In this document: positions 20,956-29,049 of the stretch, one piece after another | Position numbering within the stretch: the first letter of the stretch is position 1 | How the letters are laid out: the number at the start of each line of letters is the position of its first letter | Source: Plantibacter elymi (nom. nud.) | GTDB lineage: Bacteria > Actinomycetota > Actinomycetes > Actinomycetales > Microbacteriaceae | Direction: 5' to 3' | Assembly: GCF_900177795.1 (NCBI RefSeq) | Contig: NZ_FXWJ01000002.1 | Coordinates: forward strand, 248,001 to 312,000 | DNA length: 64,000 bases | Translations under genes and position numbers: made by a program | Notes under the pieces: model-generated | Database searches by the model: none | Told to the model about the DNA's origin: nothing | The model's input: the letters and a program-made list of their open reading frames with translations, nothing else

Positions 20956-21050
20956 CTACAGGCTGGGGCGCGTCGTGTCATCTCGGCATCGCTCATCTAT
21001 CTTGATGTCGAGACAATTCTAGCATCGAGGATCGGGTCCTCCCGACATGA

Positions 21051-21096
21051 CGAGAGCCCGGCCCGAGACACGCTGACGCGTCGGGCCGGGCTCTCG
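21051..21096 (-). terminator. Terminator hairpin downstream of the DUF3159 gene
   Basis: A perfect 16-bp GC-rich stem (21051-21066 with 21081-21096) with a 14-nt loop lies directly after the stop codon of the DUF3159 gene. Confidence 0.75.
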
Positions 21097-21101
21097 GCGG
21101 A

Positions 21102-21893
21102 TCACTCGGTGGATGCCTGCGGCGCCTTCGGGAACACGGCGCGGACGACGAGCCAGCTGAGGACGAGCAGCGGCGCGTAGAGCGGGATGCCCATGAGGAG
21201 CCGGAGCGTCCCGAGGAGTTCGACGTTCCCACTGAAGTAGAGGGGCAGCTGCACGAGGAGTCGTGCGGCGAACATGGCCACCCACACCAGCGTGAGCCAC
21301 CGCATGGCGCGTCGTTGTCCGGGGTGGGAGCGCCAGCTCGTGCCGCTGCCCATGAGGTAGCCGGCCACGAGTCCGACGACGGGCCACCCGACGAGCACCG
21401 AGACGAGGAGGGCCACGGCGTAGGCGCCGTTGGTCCAGAACCCGACGACGTAGAAGTCCTCAGCGCGCCCGGACAGCAGGGCCAGGGCTGCTGAGAGTGC
21501 GATGCCGAGCAGGCCACCGACGGCCTGCGTGACCGGCTGCCGCTGAACGAGGCGAGCCACGGAGAAGAGGACCCCGAGTGCGACCGGAGCGATGATCGAC
21601 GGGAGCAGGTCGAGGGTCAGCGTATAGACGACGAGGAACAGGAGTCCGGGCAGGATCGCCTCGACGATGCCGCGCACGCCACCCATGGCGAGCAGCAACG
21701 CCTTGCCGGTGGGGGCGTCGCCCTCGGCCATCGCGCCCAGACCGGACTTGCGTGCGGCGGCACCGAACGCAGCGGACATCGATTCACCGAGCCGCTGCCG
21801 ATCCGCATCACCCGTGGCATCAGGGGAACCCGACGCGTCACGGTGCTCGACCGGGTCGACTCCGCGGGGCTCCGGTTCTCGTGCGTCCGTCAT
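21102..21893 (-). CDS. DUF3159 integral membrane protein
   Basis: This 263-aa actinobacterial DUF3159 protein has a hydrophilic N-terminus (about 65 residues) followed by about six transmembrane helices (for example LPGLLFLVVYTLTLDLLPSI and LGIALSAALALLSG). Its function is unknown. It lies 3 nt downstream of the DUF3710 gene, in the dut-DUF3710-DUF3159 order common in actinobacteria, and ends in a strong hairpin before acnA. Confidence 0.9.
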   Translation of the reverse strand: MTDAREPEPRGVDPVEHRDASGSPDATGDADRQRLGESMSAAFGAAARKSGLGAMAEGDAPTGKALLLAMGGVRGIVEAILPGLLFLVVYTLTLDLLPSIIAPVALGVLFSVARLVQRQPVTQAVGGLLGIALSAALALLSGRAEDFYVVGFWTNGAYAVALLVSVLVGWPVVGLVAGYLMGSGTSWRSHPGQRRAMRWLTLVWVAMFAARLLVQLPLYFSGNVELLGTLRLLMGIPLYAPLLVLSWLVVRAVFPKAPQASTE

Positions 21894-21896
21894 CGA

Positions 21897-22517
21897 CTAC
21901 GCGCTCGTGGCCGTCGGCATACGCAGCGGGATGAGGTCGCGCGGCGGCATGGGCGAGTTGCCCCGGACGACGACGAGGCTGCGGAAGAGGTCGTCCACGA
22001 GCGCTGCGGCGTCCGGCTTCGACGCGCCCTCCCCCGCGACGACGCCGCGGAGGAACCAGCGAGGACCGTCGACGCCGATGAAGCGTGCCAGGTGGGTCGC
22101 ATCGGTGCCCGCGGCACCACCGGTCGGCACCTCGGCGACGAGCTCCGGGCCGAACTCGCCCTCGCGCTCGGTCACGGTGCCGCCCTGCTGGGCGATCTGC
22201 TCGGCGATCTGCGACCGGGTCTCGTTCCACAGACCGGTCGACCGCGGGGCGGCGAACGGCTGGACCTGCAGGGTGGAACCGGCGTAGTCGAGGCCGACCG
22301 CGACGACGCGCTTCGTCGCCTCCTCCACCTCGAGGCGGAGGTTCAGGCCTTCCCGCGGCAGCACCTTGACTCCACCGAGGTCGATGTAGGGGCGGACGGG
22401 GTTCGCCTCGCTCTCGTCGAACGGGCCGGCGGTCTCGCGGTCCTCGGGTGCGGACTTCGCGTCGTCGGGCAGCTCCGCGTCGAGGTCGAGGTCTGGGAGG
22501 TCTTCGAGTTCGCTCAT
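21897..22517 (-). CDS. DUF3710 domain protein
   Basis: This 206-aa soluble protein of unknown function belongs to the actinobacterial DUF3710 family. An acidic N-terminus (residues 1-35) precedes a conserved core with VRPYIDLGGVKVLPREGLNL, LQVQPFAAPRSTGLWNETR and GPRWFLRGVV. It overlaps dut by 4 bp (ATGA) and precedes the DUF3159 gene by 3 nt, so the three are co-transcribed and coupled. Confidence 0.9.
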   Translation of the reverse strand: MSELEDLPDLDLDAELPDDAKSAPEDRETAGPFDESEANPVRPYIDLGGVKVLPREGLNLRLEVEEATKRVVAVGLDYAGSTLQVQPFAAPRSTGLWNETRSQIAEQIAQQGGTVTEREGEFGPELVAEVPTGGAAGTDATHLARFIGVDGPRWFLRGVVAGEGASKPDAAALVDDLFRSLVVVRGNSPMPPRDLIPLRMPTATSA

Positions 22518-23023
22518 GCGAGGGTTCCTGTCTGCGCGGCACCGTCGGTGCTGATGGTTGGGTCGGTGGCGGCCGGTGTCGTGGCGAGCGAGCCGACGCC
22601 GGTCGAACCGAAGCCTCCGGCTCCTCGTGCGCTGCCTGGCAATCGCTCCACCGGGATGAAGTTGGCGCGGGACACCGGCATCACGATGAGCTGGGCGATG
22701 CGGTCGCCCGGCTCGACGGTGAAGGAGGTGTGACGGTCGGTGTTGAGGAGCGTGACCTTGATCTCGCCGCGATACCCGGCGTCGACCGTGCCCGGCGAGT
22801 TGACGACGGTGATGCCGTGTTTCGCCGCGAGACCGCTTCGCGGGACGACGAACGCGGCATGGCCGTCGGGCAGGGCGATCGAGACGCCGGTGCCGACGAG
22901 CGCACGCTCACCCGGTTCGAGCACGACGTGCTCGGCGGACACGAGATCCGCACCCGCATCGCCGGGGTGTGCATAGCCGGGCAGATCCGGCGCGATAATG
23001 AGTACGTCAACGCTTTCGGTCAC
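22514..23023 (-). CDS. dut: dUTP diphosphatase
   Basis: This 169-aa trimeric dUTPase hydrolyses dUTP to dUMP, keeping uracil out of DNA. All five motifs are visible: AGADLVS, PRSGLAAKHG, GTVDAGYRGEI, RIAQLIV and the Gly-rich RGAGGFGSTG. About 20 low-complexity residues follow motif V. GTG start with a TACCCT -10 element 6 nt upstream. It is the first gene of the dut-DUF3710-DUF3159 operon and divergent from the DUF3093 gene. Confidence 0.95.
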   Translation of the reverse strand: MTESVDVLIIAPDLPGYAHPGDAGADLVSAEHVVLEPGERALVGTGVSIALPDGHAAFVVPRSGLAAKHGITVVNSPGTVDAGYRGEIKVTLLNTDRHTSFTVEPGDRIAQLIVMPVSRANFIPVERLPGSARGAGGFGSTGVGSLATTPAATDPTISTDGAAQTGTLA

Positions 23024-23029
23024 GAATCG

Positions 23030-23035
23030 AGGGTA
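23030..23035 (-). promoter_or_regulatory. -10 hexamer for a leaderless dut mRNA
   Basis: TACCCT on the minus strand ends 6 nt before the GTG start of dut, in the 38-bp divergent spacer with the DUF3093 gene. Confidence 0.5.
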
Positions 23036-23061
23036 GTGCAGTTCTCTGAGACAAGGCAGAC

Positions 23062-23508
23062 ATGCAGCCGTACCGTGAAACCCTCTGGCCCAGCCCCTGG
23101 GTCATCATCGCTCTCGCCCTCGTGGTGCCGGCGACCATGCTCGTCCTCGCGCCCGTTTCGCTCGCGGCGGGGATCGTCGGGGCGGTGGTGCTGTACGGCG
23201 GGTGCCTTGCGCTGGCGTTCGGGACGGCGCCGAGGATCCAGGTCTCCGAGGCGAGCCTGTCGGTCGGGAAGGCGTCGATCCCGCTCGGGTTCATCGGTGA
23301 GGTCGTGGTGTACACCGGGACGGACGCGACCGCGCAGCTCCGCACCAAGCTCGATGCACGCGCCTGGCTCATGATCCGCGGGTGGGTGCACAGCCTCGTG
23401 AAGGTGGAGATCGTCGACCCCGCCGACCCGACGCCGTACTGGCTGCTGTCGTCCCGTCGGCCGCAGGCCCTGGCGGATGCGATCGCCGCCGCACGCACGC
23501 ACGCCTGA
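23062..23508 (+). CDS. DUF3093 membrane protein
   Basis: This 148-aa protein has two adjacent transmembrane helices near the N-terminus (WVIIALALVVPATMLVLAP and an AAGIVGAVVLYGGCLALAF hairpin). A cytosolic PH-like beta domain follows, ending in YWLLSSRRPQALADAI. It matches the actinobacterial DUF3093 family, whose function is unknown. It is divergent from dut and followed by a bidirectional terminator. Confidence 0.88.
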   Translation: MQPYRETLWPSPWVIIALALVVPATMLVLAPVSLAAGIVGAVVLYGGCLALAFGTAPRIQVSEASLSVGKASIPLGFIGEVVVYTGTDATAQLRTKLDARAWLMIRGWVHSLVKVEIVDPADPTPYWLLSSRRPQALADAIAAARTHA

Positions 23509-23536
23509 GGCGACCACCGCTCGAAGCCGCAACGAC

Positions 23537-23570
23537 AGAACCCCTCCGGATCGTGATCCGGAGGGGTTCT
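23537..23570. terminator. Bidirectional terminator between the DUF3093 and DUF4193 genes
   Basis: A perfect 16-bp stem with a 2-nt turn (23537-23552 with 23555-23570), flanked by A- and T-containing ends, sits between convergent genes. Confidence 0.8.
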
Positions 23571-23595
23571 GTGTGCCACTCGCGCGGCGGTGCTG

Positions 23596-23889
23596 TCAGG
23601 CTGCGCACTCCGCGCAGATCGGGCCGAACTTGCCCTCGTGGTCGAGCTGCGAGCGGTGCTTCACGAGGAAGCACTCCATGCAGGTGAACTCGTCCGCCTG
23701 GGGCGGGAGCACGACGACGTCGAGGTCGAGGTCGGAGAGGTCGGATCCACCCAGGTTGTAGTCACCCGGGTTGTCAGCGTCTTCGGAGTCGACGACTCCG
23801 GACAGCTTGTCTGGAACGCGCTCCTTCAGGGCCTCGATCGACTCGGAATCGTCGTCGGTCTTGCGGGGAGCGTCGTAATCAGTTGCCAT
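23596..23889 (-). CDS. DUF4193 zinc-binding small protein
   Basis: This 97-aa acidic protein has a C-terminal Cys4 knuckle (CMEC ... CAEC) that should bind zinc. It matches the actinobacterial DUF4193 family. The N-terminal half is highly acidic and probably disordered. Its position beside dut, DUF3093 and sepH is conserved among actinobacteria. The ATG at 23889 begins the typical MATDYDAPRK start. Function unknown; a nucleic-acid or RNA polymerase association would be speculation. Confidence 0.88.
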   Translation of the reverse strand: MATDYDAPRKTDDDSESIEALKERVPDKLSGVVDSEDADNPGDYNLGGSDLSDLDLDVVVLPPQADEFTCMECFLVKHRSQLDHEGKFGPICAECAA

Positions 23890-24088
23890 GCCTATCCACT
23901 TCTCGATGCCGTCGGAACAAAATCGGCGGGCACAGTTTGCATCAGTTCCGCATGAATTGCAAACCGTGTTCGGGAGGGTGTGCGGAACCTTCCCGTGCAA
24001 CTGACGGCACGCCCGGCGTATTCCCCGAATACGCCCGTGATCCGTGAGAACGTGGGTCAATCACGTGGCACGCTGAGAGGCATTCATC

Positions 24089-25207
24089 ATGCAGGAATTG
24101 AAGGTAGTCGGAGCGGAGCTCGGCGCTCTGATCGTTGCAGATCGGAACGAGGAGGAATACCGCCTCATCGTCGACGATTCGTTCCACGTCCACCTGCGGC
24201 GGGCGAAGCCGGCCGGTGCGCCGATCGGTGGGAACACCAAGATCTCCCCGAGGGAAGTGCAGGCGCACATCCGCAGCGGGCTCTCCGCCGAGGACGTCGC
24301 AGCGGTCACCGGTGCCTCACTGGAGTACGTGCAGCGGTTCGAGGGTCCGGTGATGGCGGAGCGCGAGCACATCGTCGGCACCGCCCTGGGCGTCGCCGTC
24401 CTGCCGACGACGGACACGTCGGCCGACGACATCGAAGCCACCTTCGGGAACGTCATCCGGGCTCGACTCGAGAAGCTCGGCGCGACCGACGAACGGTGGA
24501 CGAGCTGGAAGGAACCCGAGGGCGGCTGGATCGTCAAGCTGTCCTTCACGGCCGACCAGGTCGACCACGACGCCCGATGGGCGTTCGAGCCGAAGAAGCT
24601 CGCCCTCACGCCCATCGGGAGCGAAGCCACGACTCTCTCGCGTCAGGGCGACCTGCCGGCCGCATTGATCCCCCGGTTGCGCGCGGTCGACACCGACGAC
24701 TCCCCCGACACCTCACGCTTCGACAGCGGCGCGTTCTCCCTGGACCGGGTGTCGACGCCGCAGCAGACCGAGACCGACCGTCCCGCCGAGACGCGTCCGA
24801 TCGAGCCGTTGCCGTTCGCCGCCGACACTGGCTTCGGCCGCGCACCGTCCTCGAAGGCTGCGACGCAGGCCGCGATCAACCGTGAGGCGTCGAGCCCAGA
24901 GCAGCACAACCAGACCGCCGACCTGTTGGAGGCGCTCCGCAAGCGCCGTGGCGAGCGGGAGGCCGCCCCCAGCGAACCCGAACCTGTCGAGCGCCCCAGT
25001 GCGCCGCACGCCGTCCCGGACCAGCAGACCCCGCTGGCGGTGTTCGACACCGGTGAGTTCGAGGCCGCCCAGCAGCGACGCGCGGGCGATGCCGAGTCCT
25101 CCGATGGCGGCACGCCGTCCGGCGCGAAGGCACGCCGAGGTCGGGCGTCGATGCCGTCCTGGGACGAGATCGTGTTCGGAGCGAAGTCCGACGACGACCC
25201 GGTCTGA
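24089..25207 (+). CDS. sepH: Septation protein SepH
   Basis: This 372-aa SepH protein binds FtsZ and promotes Z-ring assembly in actinobacteria. The conserved N-terminal domain (residues 1-110; MQELKVVG, then EYRLIVDDSF) contains a helix-turn-helix-like segment (SAEDVAAVTGASLEYVQRFE). A second conserved region (about 125-170) follows. The C-terminal 200 residues are charged and low-complexity, with a final conserved SMPSWDEIVFG motif. The stop is 12 bp from the convergent phosphodiesterase gene, with no clear hairpin between. Confidence 0.92.
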   Translation: MQELKVVGAELGALIVADRNEEEYRLIVDDSFHVHLRRAKPAGAPIGGNTKISPREVQAHIRSGLSAEDVAAVTGASLEYVQRFEGPVMAEREHIVGTALGVAVLPTTDTSADDIEATFGNVIRARLEKLGATDERWTSWKEPEGGWIVKLSFTADQVDHDARWAFEPKKLALTPIGSEATTLSRQGDLPAALIPRLRAVDTDDSPDTSRFDSGAFSLDRVSTPQQTETDRPAETRPIEPLPFAADTGFGRAPSSKAATQAAINREASSPEQHNQTADLLEALRKRRGEREAAPSEPEPVERPSAPHAVPDQQTPLAVFDTGEFEAAQQRRAGDAESSDGGTPSGAKARRGRASMPSWDEIVFGAKSDDDPV

Positions 25208-25219
25208 TCGGTCCGGGCC

Positions 25220-26362
25220 TCAGGGCTCGTAACGACCGAGGCCGAGCAGCGGTATCCGGCGTTCCTCGTCGGTGAGTGATCCGTGCTGCCCGATCATGCC
25301 CCTCGCGCTCTGATCGGCGGGACGTGAGTCGTAGTAGGCGATGCGCTTCCGGGCTGCGACGATGACGTCGCCGATCCGTGGCAGTACCTCAGGGTCGACC
25401 TCGCCGTACCAGCCGTGGTCGATCGCCTGCTCGCGTGTCGCGATCCAGGCGCGGCCGCCCTCCTCGGCTCGCCAGGCTTCAGCCAGGCGCTCCCGATCCA
25501 CTGGGCCCGCGTCGGCGTCCAGATAGAGGTGGAGGCATCGCGGCTCCCCGCCGATGTGGCGGACGCCGGCCACGAGCTCGGGGACCTGGTCGAAGAGCAC
25601 GTGCTGGTGGGGTGCGACGTCGATCACCCCGTGGTCGGCGGTGACGAGCACGCCGGTCGACGCGGGCAGGCGGGACGACCACCGCTTGAGATCGCCGTCG
25701 AGTTCCTCGAGGAGCGCCGTCCAGCGTCCCGACTCCCACCCGTACTCGTGCGCCGCCTGGTCGAGCTCGGGGACGTACACGTAGCTGAGTGTGGGTCCGG
25801 CGGTCGTGGAAACGATCTCGCGGGCGGCGTCGAGGCGGTCCGCCATCGAGCGGCCGGCCCGGTAGTCCGCCCCTCGGAGCACCGCTCGGGTGAAGCCCGA
25901 GTTGCGATACCGCTCCTGGCCGATCACCGTCGTCGTGACACCCTGGGCTCTCGCTCGCTCGAACACGGTCGGGAGGCGCTGCCAGGTCTCGGGCACCATG
26001 CCGGCGTCCCAGCCGTTGAGTTGGTTCACGACCCGGTCCCCCGACACGTCCCGTGCTCGGTAGCTGACGAGGCCGTGCCGGCCCGGCAACGAGCCGGTGG
26101 TCAGCGTCGCGATCCCGGCCGCGGTCGTCGACGGGAACGCCGACGTCGTGGTGGAGCGCGGACCGAGGCGCGGCGCGAGGAACCGAGCGTGGGCGGCCGC
26201 TCCGCGGAGGTTCGCGGCGCCGAGGCCGTCGACGAGGACGACGACGGCATGGTCGGCCCGGGGCAGCGATCCACCGCCCACCGTCAGGGATGCGAGGCAA
26301 TCCGGGAGGACACCGGCAAGGCTGCGTGACTCCGGATCGACCGTCGGTAGCATGGTGGTCAT
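25220..26362 (-). CDS. Type I phosphodiesterase / nucleotide pyrophosphatase-family protein
   Basis: This 380-aa member of the alkaline phosphatase superfamily has an N-terminal metal Asp in VVVLVDGLG and a nucleophile segment TSAFPSTTAAGI. Metal-site residues are in YVPELDQAAHEYGW and TADHGVIDV, with a late His in GQHGSL. It probably hydrolyses a phosphodiester or nucleotide substrate; no signal peptide is evident. The open frame continues far upstream, but the ATG at 26362 is the first codon that fits the family's N-terminus. It is divergent from parC and convergent with sepH, a pairing often seen in this order. Confidence 0.87.
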   Translation of the reverse strand: MTTMLPTVDPESRSLAGVLPDCLASLTVGGGSLPRADHAVVVLVDGLGAANLRGAAAHARFLAPRLGPRSTTTSAFPSTTAAGIATLTTGSLPGRHGLVSYRARDVSGDRVVNQLNGWDAGMVPETWQRLPTVFERARAQGVTTTVIGQERYRNSGFTRAVLRGADYRAGRSMADRLDAAREIVSTTAGPTLSYVYVPELDQAAHEYGWESGRWTALLEELDGDLKRWSSRLPASTGVLVTADHGVIDVAPHQHVLFDQVPELVAGVRHIGGEPRCLHLYLDADAGPVDRERLAEAWRAEEGGRAWIATREQAIDHGWYGEVDPEVLPRIGDVIVAARKRIAYYDSRPADQSARGMIGQHGSLTDEERRIPLLGLGRYEP

Positions 26363-26449
26363 CGGGCTCAGTCTCGCACACCGCGCTGACGACCACGCCC
26401 CGCCATCCTCGCCGAGCACCGGCTCGACTCCCCTCAGCAGAGACACGGA

Positions 26450-28957
26450 ATGACCCGCCAACAGCAGACCCCGCCGACGGAGACCAGTGGCGAGCGCATC
26501 GAGGACATCGATGTCTCGTCGGAGATGCAGACCTCCTTCCTGGAGTACGCCTATTCGGTCATCTACGCCCGTGCCCTCCCCGACGCGCGCGACGGCCTGA
26601 AGCCGGTCCAGCGCCGCATCCTCTACCAGATGACCGAGATGGGCCTGCGCCCGGATCGTGGCCATGTGAAGTCGGCCCGCGTCGTCGGGGAAGTGATGGG
26701 GAAGCTGCACCCGCACGGCGACACGGCCATCTACGACGCACTCGTCCGCCTCGCACAGCCCTTCACGCTCCGCGTCCCGCTCATCGACGGGCATGGGAAC
26801 TTCGGCTCGCTCGACGACGGACCCGCCGCGCCGCGGTACACGGAGGCCCGGCTGGATGCCGCCGCACTCGCGCTGACGGCCGACCTCGACGAGGACGTCG
26901 TCGACTTCGTCCCGAACTACGACAACCAGTTCATGCAGCCCGAGGTCCTCCCGGCCGCGTTCCCGAACCTCCTCGTGAACGGCGCCAGCGGCATCGCGGT
27001 CGGCATGGCCACCAACATGGCGCCGCACAACCTCGTCGAGGTGATCGGTGCGGCACGGCACCTCATCGCGCATCCTCAGGCCACCCTCGAGGACCTGATG
27101 GAGTTCGTCCCGGGTCCCGACCTCCCCTCGGGCGGCACGATCGTCGGTCTGGACGGCATCAAGGACGCCTACGCCACCGGTCGCGGCTCCTTCAAGACCC
27201 GCGCGAAGGTCTCCGTCGAGCCGGTCACCGCGCGGAAGACCGGTCTGGTCATCACCGAACTGCCCTACCTGGTCGGTCCGGAGAAGATCATCGAGAAGAT
27301 CAAGGACGGTGTCAGCTCCAAGAAGCTCAACGGCATCTCCGACGTCACCGACCTGACGGACCGCATCCACGGGCTCCGCCTCGTGATCGGGATCAAGACC
27401 GGCTTCTCCCCCGAAGCCGTCCTGGAGCAGCTCTATCGCTACACGCCCCTCGAGGACTCCTTCAGCATCAACAACGTCGCGCTCGTCGACGGCGGCCCGC
27501 AGACGCTCGGCCTCCGGGAACTGCTGCAGGTGTACGTCGACCACCGCATCAGCGTGGTCACCCGCCGGAGCCGGTTCCGGTTGGCGAGACGCAAGGAACG
27601 CCTCCACCTCGTGGAGGGCCTCCTCATCGCCATCCTCGACATCGACGAGGTCATCCAGGTCATCCGCGCGAGCGACGACTCCGAACAGGCCCGCGCGAGG
27701 CTCATCGAGGTCTTCGACCTCTCGCAGCTGCAGGCCGAGTACATCCTCGAGCTCCGTCTTCGACGACTCACCAAGTTCTCGCGGATCGAGCTCGAGGCCG
27801 AGCGCGACAAGCTGCTGGCCGAGATCGCCGAACTCGAGCGGTTGCTCGGGAGCCAACGACTCATCCGCGCCGCGGTCGCCGCTGAGCTCGCCGCTGCGGC
27901 CGAGCAGTTCGGCACACCGCGCCGGACCATGCTGACGAACGCGAAGCCGAGCGTCGCGACGACCGGCCGAGGGAAGAGCGCCCCGGTGCTCGAGCTCGCC
28001 GACACCCCGTGCCGCGTCTACCTCAGCGCGACCGGACGGGCGCTCCGCGTCGACCTCGAGCAGGACGCGCCCGCCCCACGACCCGGTCGGCGGAGCAAGC
28101 ACGATGCGATCCTGAGTGTCGTCGAGACCACGAGCCGCACCGAACTCGGTGCGGTCACGAGCCTCGGTCGCGTCATCCGGTTCACCCCGCTCGACCTCCC
28201 CGCGGTGCCGGCGGCCTCCATCCAGCTCGCGGCCGGGGTCCGGATGGGCGAGTACCTGTCGCTCCCGAACCGCGATGAGCGCGTGCTGGCGATCGTCTCG
28301 CTGACCTCGGAGCAACCGATCGTGCTGGGAACCGAGACCGGCGTGGTCAAGCGGGTCATCCCCGGCGACCTGCCGAACAAGCCGGACTTCGAGGTCATCA
28401 CGCTCAAGCCACGCGACCACGTCGTCGGGGCCACCCAGGTCGGCGACGACGCGGAACTCGTCTTCGTCGCCTCCGATGCCCAACTGCTCCGGTTCGCCGC
28501 GACGTCCGTCCGTCCGCAGGGGCGGGCCGCGGGTGGCATGGCCGGCATCAACCTGGCGGCCGGTGCGAAGGTCATCTCGTTCACGGCGGTCCTGCCCACC
28601 GACGACGTCGTCGTCGTGACGGTCGCGACCAATTCGCTGACGCTCGCCGGAACGGACACCGGGAGCGCGAAGGTGTCGGAGTTCTCCGAGTTCCCCGCCA
28701 AGGGTCGTGCGACCGGCGGTGTCCGGTCGCAGCGCTTCCTGAAGGGCGAGGACCAGCTGGCCGTCGCGTGGGTCGGTGCCGCTCCGGCGCACGCAGTCGG
28801 GACGGACGGGACACCGCGGACGCTCCCGGAGGTCGGCGCGAAGCGGGATGCCTCAGGGGTGCCGCTCGACGCCCCCGTCGGGTTCATCGGTGGCGCGATC
28901 ACCGCACCGGCAGCACCGGCGACGGACGACGCGGTAGCGAGCGACGAATCGCCCTGA
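26450..28957 (+). CDS. parC: DNA topoisomerase IV subunit A
   Basis: This 835-aa type IIA topoisomerase subunit has the DNA breakage domain with active Tyr130 ([11 protein letters not shown]). The quinolone-determining segment is [19 protein letters not shown], with Thr92 at the GyrA Ser83 position. A coiled-coil tower and a C-terminal beta-pinwheel (about 510-800) follow. It decatenates replicated chromosomes with ParE. ParC rather than GyrA is indicated by the pairing with a convergent ParE-type gene. The C-terminal 25 residues are Ala/Asp-rich. Confidence 0.93.
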   Translation: MTRQQQTPPTETSGERIEDIDVSSEMQTSFLEYAYSVIYARALPDARDGLKPVQRRILYQMTEMGLRPDRGHVKSARVVGEVMGKLHPHGDTAIYDALVRLAQPFTLRVPLIDGHGNFGSLDDGPAAPRYTEARLDAAALALTADLDEDVVDFVPNYDNQFMQPEVLPAAFPNLLVNGASGIAVGMATNMAPHNLVEVIGAARHLIAHPQATLEDLMEFVPGPDLPSGGTIVGLDGIKDAYATGRGSFKTRAKVSVEPVTARKTGLVITELPYLVGPEKIIEKIKDGVSSKKLNGISDVTDLTDRIHGLRLVIGIKTGFSPEAVLEQLYRYTPLEDSFSINNVALVDGGPQTLGLRELLQVYVDHRISVVTRRSRFRLARRKERLHLVEGLLIAILDIDEVIQVIRASDDSEQARARLIEVFDLSQLQAEYILELRLRRLTKFSRIELEAERDKLLAEIAELERLLGSQRLIRAAVAAELAAAAEQFGTPRRTMLTNAKPSVATTGRGKSAPVLELADTPCRVYLSATGRALRVDLEQDAPAPRPGRRSKHDAILSVVETTSRTELGAVTSLGRVIRFTPLDLPAVPAASIQLAAGVRMGEYLSLPNRDERVLAIVSLTSEQPIVLGTETGVVKRVIPGDLPNKPDFEVITLKPRDHVVGATQVGDDAELVFVASDAQLLRFAATSVRPQGRAAGGMAGINLAAGAKVISFTAVLPTDDVVVVTVATNSLTLAGTDTGSAKVSEFSEFPAKGRATGGVRSQRFLKGEDQLAVAWVGAAPAHAVGTDGTPRTLPEVGAKRDASGVPLDAPVGFIGGAITAPAAPATDDAVASDESP

Positions 28958-28972
28958 TCGGAGCTGCGCACT

Positions 28973-29017
28973 GACGAAGGCCCGGATCGAGCGCACTGCT
29001 CGATCCGGGCCTTCGTC
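28973..29017. terminator. Bidirectional terminator between parC and parE
   Basis: A perfect 20-bp stem (28973-28992 with 28998-29017) closed by a 5-nt loop separates the two convergent topoisomerase genes. Confidence 0.85.
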
Positions 29018-29049
29018 GTCGGTCCTGCTTCTTGGTGGACGACCGACGA

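Noticed and set aside
26363-28792. N-terminal extension of the phosphodiesterase frame across parC
   Set aside because: The upstream part is antisense to parC and has no conserved motif; the family N-terminus fits the ATG at 26362.
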